NCBI GenBank assembly: GCA_006384855.1
Contig: VCJN01003561.1
Location: 62,001-126,000, forward strand
DNA from: Tetraselmis striata
Lineage: Eukaryota; Chlorophyta; Chlorodendrophyceae; Chlorodendrales; Chlorodendraceae
Length of the DNA stretch: 64,000 bases
Direction: 5' to 3'
A model generated the notes under the pieces. It ran no database searches and was not told the origin of the DNA. It saw nothing but the letters and a program-made list of their open reading frames with translations. Shown piece after piece: positions 56,681 through 64,000 of this stretch (position 1 is its first letter; every line of letters starts with the position of its first letter). The position numbers and the translations under genes are program-made.

Positions 56681-57124
56681 ATGTCTGAGTCGATGAATTC
56701 TGCTGGCAAAAGCCGAGAGCAACTGCTCAACGAGGAAAGTTCAGTCGACCTGTCGACTACTAAGGTTTGTGCTGCCGTAGTGGTCACTTATGGTAAAGGT
56801 CACTCTGTCGAACGTCAAGTGATCTTAACGACTGAGCCAAATGCTAGATCGACTCTTTTCATACCAGTCGGAAAGTCGACAGCATCTGACATTACTGTGC
56901 GCGGCACGGCTGTGCGGAAACTCCGCGAGGAAACTGGTCTGCTTGTCTCTGAGGACGACTTAGAACTGTTTCACGTTCTCATCATAGATGGCATGAAATG
57001 TTTCTTATATGCATCTAGGCTATCATCCAGAAAGATATTCAGTGAGATGCGCACGCCTGAAATGCGCACGCCTGAAATGAGCACGCCAGGAAGGTCGCAC
57101 GCTCTAGTCATATATCGCACCTAG
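56681..57124 (+). CDS. N element ORF1: Nudix hydrolase-like protein
   Basis: 147 residues from ATG 56681, first frame after the PBS, where Gag normally starts. Residues 29-38 (VCAAVVVTYG) and 45-62 look like the first Nudix strands. Residues 64-87 have the exact length of a Nudix box (GX5EX7REUXEEXGU) with G64, R79, L81, E83, E84, G86 and L87, but I71 and K80 stand where the box has Glu. Strand-like LFHVLIIDG and CFLYASRL follow. Nudix enzymes cleave nucleoside diphosphates linked to another group. With two Glu missing, activity is doubtful, but E83/E84 (metal ligands in the family) remain. The C-terminus has three EMRTP/EMSTP repeats. A chance resemblance is unlikely but not excluded. Whether it serves as Gag is unknown. 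Confidence 0.65.
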   Translation: MSESMNSAGKSREQLLNEESSVDLSTTKVCAAVVVTYGKGHSVERQVILTTEPNARSTLFIPVGKSTASDITVRGTAVRKLREETGLLVSEDDLELFHVLIIDGMKCFLYASRLSSRKIFSEMRTPEMRTPEMSTPGRSHALVIYRT

Positions 57125-57604
57125 CTGCACCAGTAGCTGCTGTACTGGACTGCCGGAGCAGCTCGGTACAGTGGGACTGAAGTCGACGACTACTGCCGGA
57201 CTTGCACATGCTGATCAACGACCTGCTGTGACTGCGACCTGGGAGCTCGTCGTATAGCCGTTCATGTTTCGGCTCAAGTACAAGATCCTCAACCAGAAGC
57301 TTGCATCATCTATAGCAGCATTTGCATATGCATCTGCATCTATAGTATCATCTGCACCTGCATCTGCATCTATAGTAGCATTTGCACCTGCATTTGCATC
57401 TATAGTAGCATCTGCACCTGCATTTGCATCTATAGTTTGCATGCAGGTAAGTTTGTTACTACAGATGACAGCAGGACGTGCTGATGGAGTGCCGGTAACT
57501 TCCGCTGAGTACGCGTCAAGAATATGTCGACATACCAGCGATATCTCGACAGGAGATAAGCAACGAGCCGATGACCGTCGAGTGTGCGGCGAACCTCGGC
57601 GTAA
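57125..57604 (+). other. Non-coding or frame-broken segment between ORF1 and the zinc knuckle
   Basis: The ORF1/pol frame has several stops here (UAG at 57122 and 57134, then others to UAA at 57602). Another frame is open at 57264-57686. A perfect donor-like CAG/GTAAGT occurs at 57444-57452 and a TCG/GTAAGT at 57699. No matching acceptor giving an open Gag is evident. Confidence 0.5.
57307..57446 (+). repeat. Minisatellite, 30-bp unit, about 4.7 copies
   Basis: CATCTATAGTAGCATCTGCA + CCTGCATTTG units, in register. In one frame they encode 10-residue SIVASAPAFA repeats (frame 57264-57686). Confidence 0.9.
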
Positions 57605-57820
57605 CATTCGCTTGCTATCCGAGGAGAAGCACGACGGAGTCGACGAGTCGACACGCTGTTCGGCGACCTTTGCTATGGTCTTTTAGTGGCGCCCGTTCTC
57701 TCGGTAAGTCGCCTCGGCACAAAACTGCCTGAGCCAGAGAAGTATGCTAAGCACATGGCTGCCAAAACATGCTTTAAATGTGGTGAGGCTCACCTTCTGA
57801 GAGACTGCCCTAAGATGAAA
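57605..57820 (+). CDS. N element zinc-knuckle (nucleocapsid-like) segment
   Basis: Open in the pol frame from after a UAA at 57602 to a UAG at 57821-57823. It ends in a zinc knuckle CFKCGEAHLLRDC (CX2CX3HX4C, one residue shorter than the usual CX2CX4HX4C), followed by PKMK and the stop. It is the only Gag-type motif in the element. How it is translated is unclear: no ATG-led frame connects it to ORF1. Confidence 0.6.
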
Positions 57821-57823
57821 TAG
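57821..57823 (+). other. In-frame UAG between zinc knuckle and pol (readthrough candidate)
   Basis: AAA-UAG-GGG: the zinc-knuckle and pol frames are the same frame with one stop between them, the gag-UAG-pol layout seen in gammaretroviruses. It could instead be a simple nonsense mutation, or pol could start on its own. Confidence 0.5.
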
Positions 57824-60800
57824 GGGTGCCCGTGTTCTACTGATGACAGCTCAGTGGATAGGGATGTAAATGATGCTTGTGTTACATCATGCTGTCCAGT
57901 AACTGTCAAGTCGCATGACTGCGAAGTTACTGTTGCCGATATGTCATTGGCACCTGAGGTATCCGCATTATTGTCTAATGCACGTCTGAATGACGATATA
58001 CCTGTGACGAGTACATGTTCGAGTGACGATGTCGTCATCTCTGAGAGTAGTAACGACTATGTTGAGTCGCCTACTGATGAGAACTCGAATAGTGTACGCG
58101 AGTCTGGTACGACTTTGCCAGTAGCCTGTGTAACGGGTGCTCGGAAAGTTTCGACTCATCGTCGCGTAAAGGCTCTGAGGCGTCGTATGCCTAGAAAGAC
58201 TGCAGTCAGTGCCGAGTGGCGACTGGTCGATAGAGTCTTCGATCCCTTACATGAGATGTTCCAGTTTACGCTGGAGGGCTGTGCGGATAATGAGGGTCTG
58301 AATACCCATCGAAACTTGCCGTTCTGTTCAGAACAAGATTCGATATTATCGCGCGACTTGTCGAATGAACGTGTGTTTATTCACCCTCCATGGCATATGA
58401 CTGAGTCTATTGCGAGGCATTTTGAGCAATGCCGCAGTAGGGCTAAAGAACATACTGTAGGAGTGTTTGTATTGCCTGCATTTGATAGATTCAGTGCTTT
58501 GACAAAGCATTGGAAACTATTGCAGCAATACCCGGCAAAGACACCTTTGTTCACCAGGTGGTCTCATAAAAATGCCACAGTCCAGGAAGATGTTAGACCG
58601 CCAAAGTATGGGGTTAACATTTGGTTAGTTGATACTAACTGTGCTTTTCCTGATGACTTTGTACCTAAAACTGTCACAAGTCCAAATGTGAGTTTTAACG
58701 TGGACTCTGCAAAAGTTGCAGATTCTAGCGTTGGTATTGGTGAACGTGCATCTGAGTCTATAAATGAGTGTGATGCTGTCAATGTGACTGATCCATCATT
58801 TTGGAGTATGCAAAGGCAAAGTTTGCCTCAGATTGCTTCTTTGACTCGTTGGGATGACCCCAGGCCATTGTTGAAAGTTAATGTGACAATTAACGATGAC
58901 GCCGTTGTGGATGCACTGGTTGATAATGCGGCATCTTTAGATTTTATATCTGAGGACTTTGTGCGCAGAAACAACTTGCAGATACAAAAGTTGAAAGCCA
59001 GAACACCTGTCCGTTTGGCTAATGGTCAACGTGTCTCATGTTACCATACAACTGTTGTGTCTCTGTCTGTTGGAGGACATGTATTTGAGAATCGAGTATT
59101 TTATATACTGCGTGAGCTCAAAGTCTCCGACATTGTATTGGGTTTAACTTGGCTTGATGAAGCGCAAGTTACCATTAAGTATGGTACGGAACGTATCATG
59201 ACTCTAATGGATGGAACCCATGTACCTGTTGTAATAGTGGGTCGTACTCCTGCATGTAGCATGATTACTTCCACTAGGGTACAAAAGTTGATGCGCAAAA
59301 CTGCTCGTGCGTCTAAGCATAATTCTTTGGCTGAATTCTATGTCGTTGAAATGTCGGTTATAAAGGATGATCCTGACCTGCATTTAGACAATGCTATGAC
59401 ACCAGAGCAAAAGGATTCTATTCGTCATTTGTTGTATGACGAGTTTCCTGAAATTTTGCGTCCAGTCAACAGGCCGCCTGTTCATCGGCCATGGGATCAC
59501 AAAATTGAGTTAACTGGCAAAATGAAACGCCAAAGACTTAATCGTTTGTCTCCCGCTGAACGTGCTGAATTGGATCGCCAACTCAAAGATGCGATTGCCG
59601 CTGGACTTGTTCGTCCTAGTCAATCTGAGTTTGGTTCGCCTATTCTTTTTGTTAAGAAGGCAGATGGATCCCTTCGGTTGTGTGTCGATTTTCGTGGGCT
59701 GAACGAGGTCACTCGAAAGGATATGTATCCTTTGCCGCGAATTGATGAAACGTTGGATTCTCTCCGCAATGCCCGTTGCTATACCCATCTGGATTTAGCA
59801 TCAGGTTATTGGCAGGTTGCCATTGCAGAGGAGGACATCCACAAGACAGCGTTTCAGACACCTGATGGTCTATGGGAGTGGACTGCAATGCCATTTGGTT
59901 TGTGCAATGCCCCAGCCACTTTCCAGCGCATGATGAATGACATCTTGAGACCATTTTTGCGTGACTTTGTGGTGGTGTATCTGGATGATATATGTATATA
60001 TTCAGATAATTATGATGACCACATAAAGCACCTTCGTTTAGTTTTTGAGAAACTGAATGAATATAATCTGAGGTTGCAATTAAAGAAATGTTTCTTTGGC
60101 ATGCAATCTATGGATTATTTGGGGTATACCGTCGCTGATGGTAAGTTGTCTGTTTCAGAGGCCAAAGTGGCTGCAGTTAGGGATTGGCCTGTCCCTAAAA
60201 CTCAGAGTGAAGTCAGAAGTTTCGTACAATTCTGCAATTTCTACTCTAAGTTTATTCATCATTTCAGTGATTTAACTGCACCATTGACTGACTTATTGCG
60301 TAAGTCTAAACCAGTTCATGTTGACTGGTCACCGGCGTGTCAGGAAGCCTTTGAGACCCTTCGTCTGCGACTGATTTCCGCTCCGTGTCTTTCCATTCCT
60401 TCCATGGGGGCGGATGCGACGTTCACCGTAGCGACAGATGCGTCCAACGTAGGGCTTGCTGCAGTGCTACTGCAGGACCAAGGAGGAGGTCCTCAACCAG
60501 TGAGTTACTGGGCGCGAAAGCTGAATGCAGCTGAGCGTGGTAATACCTACAGTGCTTATGATTTGGAAGCTTTGGCTGTCTGTGAATCAATTAAGCACTG
60601 GCGTTGTTACCTTGAAGGGTGCTGTCGATTCCTTGTTGTCTCAGATCATGACACCCTGCGTCATCTGCTCAGGCAACCGGCAGAAAGGTTGAACCGGCGA
60701 CAAGTGCGCTATGTACGCGACTTGCAGCCGTTTGTAGGGTCCATATCTCTTGCATACCGAAAGGGCAAATGGAATGAAGCCGATCCGCTGTCGCGTAGAC

Positions 60801-62449
60801 CGGATTTTAAGCCGATTGGTTTCGGTGGCTTATATTGGACCGGGGATGTGCCGGACGCGGCTGAATCACTCGTGAGTGAACATCGCCCATGTACTGCGGT
60901 ATTGTCGGCTGTAAGTGCGTCGTCACTTAGCCTTGATGACAATATTCTCCACCTTATTAAGGCTGGATATGCAGAGGACGCGTTCTACTCCTTATGGGGG
61001 GGGTGGAAGCAGTCCGGTCATGTGGTAGAGCACGATGGTTATTTTTGGAGACATGGACGTCTTTGCATACCAACCAATCGTGACATCATCAATAAGATAT
61101 TGTATGAGCTACATGATTCTGTTGGTCACCGTGCTTATGCAAGCACCTTGGCACGTGCCTTGGACCGTTTTTGGTGGACACGCATACGACATGACGTGAA
61201 AACCTATTGTGAACAATGTTCGGTGTGCCGGCGTGTTCGTGCACGTCCGCAGCCACCTGCACCAACACAGCCCTTACCAGTACCGCCACGTCCATGGCAT
61301 ACGGTTGGTTTGGATTTTATAACCGAGTTACCTGAGAGTAATGGTTATAATACTATGTTGGTTGTGTGTTGCCATCTGTCCCGGCAAGCACATTTTATTC
61401 CAACCACAGTCAACGTGACTGGTGGACAGGCAGCTGAATTATTTCTGAAGGAAGTATTCAGGCTGCATGGAATACCTCGTGTGATCGTCTCTGATAGAGA
61501 TCCACGGTTCCTGTCTGCATTCTGGCAAACTCTGTGGCGGAGACTTGGCACTAAATTGAACATGTCTAGTGGCCAACATCCTGAAACAGATGGTTTGACC
61601 GAACGCATTAATGCCATAGTCACTGAGTTGGCTCGTGCGTTTTGTTGTTTCGATGGTTCAAACTGGGTAGACCAGTTACCATTGATGGAATTTGCGTATA
61701 ATTCCAACAAAGCACTTGGCATTGAGCATGCACCATTTGAGGTTATGTATGGTTTCAATCCTGAAACGCCTCCGGATGTATTGTTTGGTATGAGACCAAC
61801 AATAGCATTCTCTCGTGATGCTCAGCAACGTATCCAAGATATGAAGGAGATTCACGAGTTGGTTCGGTCAGTGTTGGCTGTCCATAAAGATGAATTGACT
61901 GTTCGACCTAGTGTTAGGCAACAGCGCAATCCTCCTATCTTCAATGTTGGAGATAGAGTATCTGTGGATACCCGTCTGCTTAAGGTCAAAGGTCAGCCTT
62001 GCAAAAAGCTGATGGACAAGCAGCTTGGCCCATTTTCTATTGTAGAGAAAATTGGCGGTCATAGTTATCGACTGAAATTACCTGCTGGTGTTAAGTTGCA
62101 CCCAGTATTTCATGTTAATAACTTGAGACCCTGTCCCACTGCGCCGTTGCGCCCGCATGTACCTCTTGTTGTTGGTACCGGTGACGACTCTGATGATGAG
62201 TATGAGATTGACAAGATTACCAGCGTTAAGATCGGTTCCATGCCCGGTTTACGTGGTACTCAGTTGCAATTTCTTGTTCACTTTGCGGATGAGTCTATTG
62301 CCCCTGTTTGGCATCGTTTGTTTGATGTTAAAAGGACAATAGCATTGCAGGATTTTATGGCTACTCCCAAATGGTTGGACTTTGTAAAGTCACCTGAATT
62401 TGTGGAGCATATGCATAAATACCCGGCACGTGTGCCGACTGCAAATTAA
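57824..62449 (+). CDS. N element Pol: Dam/DIRS-like domain, protease, RT, RNase H, integrase, chromodomain-like
   Basis: Open without a stop for about 1540 codons (residue 1 taken at 57854). About 118-245: a Dam/DIRS-type domain (FQFTLEGCADNEGLN, RVFIHPPW at 174-181, VGVFVLPAF). About 350-440: aspartic protease, catalytic D357 in LVDNAAS where DSGAT is usual, and DIVLGLTWL. About 540-720: RT with VDFRGLNE, MPFGLCNAP and YLDD (709-712). RNase H with ATDAS, DLEAL, SDHDTL. Integrase with HX4H...CX2C (HDSVGH...CEQC) and D1154, D1214, E1250, giving the DX35E spacing. About 1445-1510: chromodomain-like EYEIDKI...LQFLVHFA..SIAPVWHRLF, as in chromoviruses. Every RT and integrase catalytic residue is present. 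The weak point is the protease motif. Confidence 0.92.
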   Translation, partial: GCPCSTDDSSVDRDVNDACVTSCCPVTVKSHDCEVTVADMSLAPEVSALLSNARLNDDIPVTSTCSSDDVVISESSNDYVESPTDENSNSVRESGTTLPVACVTGARKVSTHRRVKALRRRMPRKTAVSAEWRLVDRVFDPLHEMFQFTLEGCADNEGLNTHRNLPFCSEQDSILSRDLSNERVFIHPPWHMTESIARHFEQCRSRAKEHTVGVFVLPAFDRFSALTKHWKLLQQYPAKTPLFTRWSHKNATVQEDVRPPKYGVNIWLVDTNCAFPDDFVPKTVTSPNVSFNVDSAKVADSSVGIGERASESINECDAVNVTDPSFWSMQRQSLPQIASLTRWDDPRPLLKVNVTINDDAVVDALVDNAASLDFISEDFVRRNNLQIQKLKARTPVRLANGQRVSCYHTTVVSLSVGGHVFENRVFYILRELKVSDIVLGLTWLDEAQVTIKYGTERIMTLMDGTHVPVVIVGRTPACSMITSTRVQKLMRKTARASKHNSLAEFYVVEMSVIKDDPDLHLDNAMTPEQKDSIRHLLYDEFPEILRPVNRPPVHRPWDHKIELTGKMKRQRLNRLSPAERAELDRQLKDAIAAGLVRPSQSEFGSPILFVKKADGSLRLCVDFRGLNEVTRKDMYPLPRIDETLDSLRNARCYTHLDLASGYWQVAIAEEDIHKTAFQTPDGLWEWTAMPFGLCNAPATFQRMMNDILRPFLRDFVVVYLDDICIYSDNYDDHIKHLRLVFEKLNEYNLRLQLKKCFFGMQSMDYLGYTVADGKLSVSEAKVAAVRDWPVPKTQSEVRSFVQFCNFYSKFIHHFSDLTAPLTDLLRKSKPVHVDWSPACQEAFETLRLRLISAPCLSIPSMGADATFTVATDASNVGLAAVLLQDQGGGPQPVSYWARKLNAAERGNTYSAYDLEALAVCESIKHWRCYLEGCCRFLVVSDHDTLRHLLRQPAERLNRRQVRYVRDLQPFVGSISLAYRKGKWNEADPLSRRPDFKPIGFGGLYWTGDVPDAAESLVSEHRPCTAVLSAVSASSLSLDDNILHLIKAGYAEDAFYSLWGGWKQSGHVVEHDGYFWRHGRLCIPTNRDIINKILYELHDSVGHRAYASTLARALDRFWWTRIRHDVKTYCEQCSVCRRVRARPQPPAPTQPLPVPPRPWHTVGLDFITELPESNGYNTMLVVCCHLSRQAHFIPTTVNVTGGQAAELFLKEVFRLHGIPRVIVSDRDPRFLSAFWQTLWRRLGTKLNMSSGQHPETDGLTERINAIVTELARAFCCFDGSNWVDQLPLMEFAYNSNKALGIEHAPFEVMYGFNPETPPDVLFGMRPTIAFSRDAQQRIQDMKEIHELVRSVLAVHKDELTVRPSVRQQRNPPIFNVGDRVSVDTRLLKVKGQPCKKLMDKQLGPFSIVEKIGGHSYRLKLPAGVKLHPVFHVNNLRPCPTAPLRPHVPLVVGTGDDSDDEYEIDKITSVKIGSMPGLRGTQLQFLVHFADESIAPVWHRLFDVKRTIALQDFMATPKWLDFVKSPEFVEHMHKYPARVPTAN

Positions 62450-62482
62450 ACTGCCTGTGGAATGCTATTTCACACTGTTGTC

Positions 62483-62495
62483 AAGGGGGGAGAGA
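62483..62495 (+). other. Polypurine tract
   Basis: AAGGGGGGAGAGA just before the 3' LTR (a TGTAG separates them), the plus-strand primer site for reverse transcription. Confidence 0.75.
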
Positions 62496-62500
62496 TGTAG

Positions 62501-63028
62501 TGTGACAATAATGGCATACTCTGTACGGGTACTGTATGATCGTAGCATCATTCATGTACGAGTACGTGCTGTATCGTATGTGTGCGCGCGTGTGTCACGC
62601 GCCACAATACGAGTACTGGTGGATGATGAATCATGAGACGAGTCCTACTGGTACCGGTACACTGTTCAGTAGTAGTTACGGGATAATACGCATGTGCGTA
62701 CCCGTAGCGGGCATATATGTATAATGCACCTGCCTCTGTAACATCAGTTGTATATATACTTGTGTATAAACTGATGTGTCAACTACATGTGCGGAGGTCT
62801 CTAAGCGACGACCTCATGTTCGACACTTCAAGGCACGACTCTCCACGGTGACGCGCTTAGCAGTGCGCGTGCCGCTTGGTGGTGGCTAGCTGTGAGCTAG
62901 CCATACGCATAAATAGCGGCGGGTGGTGACAACGTTGTAACCATTGTTTCTTTCTCTCTCTGCTGCCTTCTGTGTGTTTACGACAGCCTTGGCTGCTTGA
63001 CCTGCGTGAGGCACCCTAGACTGTCGCA
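62501..63028 (+). repeat. N element 3' LTR
   Basis: 528 bp; matches the 5' LTR except for A/T at 62714 against 56291 and an extra TATA near 62754. Confidence 0.95.
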
Positions 63029-63159
63029 CCCGACGCAGCCATCCTGGGTAGCGTTGCTCCCGCATGTTGGTTCGTCGTGTGCTTAAAAACACCATGGGGC
63101 TTGTCTGCCCCCACCTTCATGTGTCGCGGCGCACCCACCATGGGCTCGCACCGCGACAG
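63029..63159 (+). repeat. Target duplication CCCG and right part of repeat R2
   Basis: CCCG (63029-63032), then ACGCAGCCATCCTGGGTAGC, matching R1 from 53165 on, up to CACCGCGACAG. Confidence 0.9.
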
Positions 63160-64000
63160 TGACACCCACCCTCCCCTCACTTCGTTCAAATTCGCGGGTC
63201 GGCCTCTGGCCCCTCCAAAAAGGCTTGTAATAATGCCAAAGCACTTTTTCGGCAATGTTCCTGCGCCCCCACCCTTCCTTGAAACACTACTGTTGCCAGT
63301 CCTGTCCCAGGGGCGGGAAAAAAAAACGGCCGTCGTAGACGAGACACTACTGCAGTGGTACTTGCGGGAACACCGCTCGTATTGGGATCGCCACGCCGCC
63401 CGCCCTCCCCCTCCTCCCCACCCCTTGCCCTTTCCCGTCACTCCCATGCTCGCCCACCTGTGCGTTGTGACGCTTATTAATGTGAATGGGTTGTCTTCTA
63501 AGGGGGAGGATGTTGGCGTACTGCTGATCGAGCGATTTGTAGATGTTCGATCTGCTCGTTCAAGAGACCACGGTTAGGGCGACCGATATGCGAGTGCGTT
63601 TTAATGGGTACTCTGACTACTAGTCGTTTGGTAACCGCGTTGCATCGGAACGTGGGTGTTGTGTGTTATAGTCCGGTCGCCGTACCGGGCGCGGGCAGTC
63701 GACGCGCCCCACATGTGTCCGGGTGGCAGGAGGTTGCAGTGACTCCGCGGCCACTATGTTTATCTCGGCCTATTTGCCCACCGGCTCATAGGGAAACCGT
63801 ATCGGTACCGCCTGCGCGAAGAGTTGGCGCGGCTTCGTACGAGTTATCCGAGGGATATGATCGTGGGGGGGGGGGGGGGGGGGGGGGGGATTGGAGCATG
63901 GGTTAAAGGGAGTTGACGGCTCGACTTAGGCGTTGGCGGTGCCTTCCCGGCGGTAAGCCCATGTGGCCGCGGGATGCATCGGCGCGAAAACGCGGTACTT
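63160..64000. other. Unassigned region; diverged repeat and a 25-nt G tract
   Basis: 63255-63310 (CGGCAATGTTCCTGCGCCCCC) resembles 55845-55905, so the R-type repeat family extends here. G x 25 at 63865-63889. Open frames (63077-63577, 63604-63906) show no motif. Confidence 0.5.

Larger units (their letters stand above)
56078..63028 (+). mobile_element. Ty3/gypsy retrotransposon 'N', young and near complete
   Basis: The LTRs are 524 bp (56078-56601) and 528 bp (62501-63028), differing by one substitution and one 4-bp TATA indel, so insertion is recent. They start TGTGAC and end GTCGCA. CCCG flanks both sides (56074-56077 and 63029-63032) and occurs once in R1. PBS at 56603 and polypurine tract at 62483-62495. 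Internal order: Nudix-like ORF1 (56681-57124), minisatellite, zinc-knuckle segment, UAG, then Pol with Dam/DIRS-like, protease, RT, RNase H, integrase and a chromodomain-like tail. Base composition is AT-richer than the surroundings, which also suggests a recent arrival. There is no recognisable capsid domain. Confidence 0.93.

Noticed and set aside
57307..57446. Regular 30-bp repeats as a CRISPR array
   Set aside because: Units are contiguous with no spacers, lie inside a eukaryotic retrotransposon and are a simple minisatellite.
57444..57470. Tiny intron CAG/GTAAGT...TACTACAG
   Set aside because: About 20 nt is too short for a spliceosomal intron and does not restore a Gag frame.

Overview
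The window reads as nuclear DNA of a GC-rich green alga (Chlorophyta). The evidence is a Pol II-type U2 snRNA gene, host genes split by GT-AG introns with C-rich polypyrimidine tracts, a TGTAA-type polyadenylation motif, dinucleotide microsatellites, and transposons filling well over half of the 64 kb. I see no bacterial or phage gene organisation. The lineage is inferred from gene content and style, not from a database search.

Layout. 1-586: 3' end of a plus-strand LTR retrotransposon (LTR 175-586) that cut into the 3' end of a second element. 587-14373: Ty3/gypsy element 'G1' on the minus strand. Its single gag-pro-pol frame was split by a 3.66-kb inverted-repeat element (4877-8537) flanked by TTCTC duplications; removing the insert and one TTCTC copy rejoins the frame exactly. 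14374-25195: a host island with EXO1 (minus, seven exons), a U2 snRNA gene (plus) and a decayed ABC-transporter gene (minus). 25196-35904: a second, decayed copy, 'G2', on the plus strand. Its 5' LTR was split by a 5.74-kb DNA transposon (25943-31682) with terminal inverted repeats and ATAT duplications. 35905-41030: tandem repeats (about 185 bp, 350 bp and 27 bp units) and unassigned sequence. 41031-45113: a complete seven-exon host gene predicted to encode a multi-pass membrane protein with a C-terminal HET-like domain. 45114-52972: mostly unassigned, with a broken homospermidine-synthase-like gene in two pieces (47700-48300 and 50120-50345) separated by about 1.8 kb, a 7 x 32-bp tandem array and a rearranged relative of the 4877-8537 element. 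52973-56077 plus 63029-63159: two copies of a roughly 320-bp repeat enclosing a 2-kb, roughly 68-bp-unit satellite.

56078-63028 holds the most striking element: a young, complete-looking Ty3/gypsy retrotransposon ('N') with near-identical 524/528-bp LTRs, a CCCG target duplication, a primer-binding site and a polypurine tract. Its first frame after the PBS resembles a Nudix hydrolase rather than a capsid protein. A zinc-knuckle segment then meets pol in the same frame across one UAG. The N-terminus of Pol, ahead of protease, carries a Dam/DIRS-like domain with an HPPW motif. The pre-insertion target sequence survives at 52973-53291.

EXO1 and U2 are core nuclear functions (DNA end resection and mismatch repair; splicing). 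The HET-like membrane protein is a plausible recognition or signalling protein. The ABC-transporter and homospermidine-synthase-like loci look like pseudogenes. The rest is a stratified record of transposition, with at least four nested or adjacent insertion events that can be ordered from target-site duplications.
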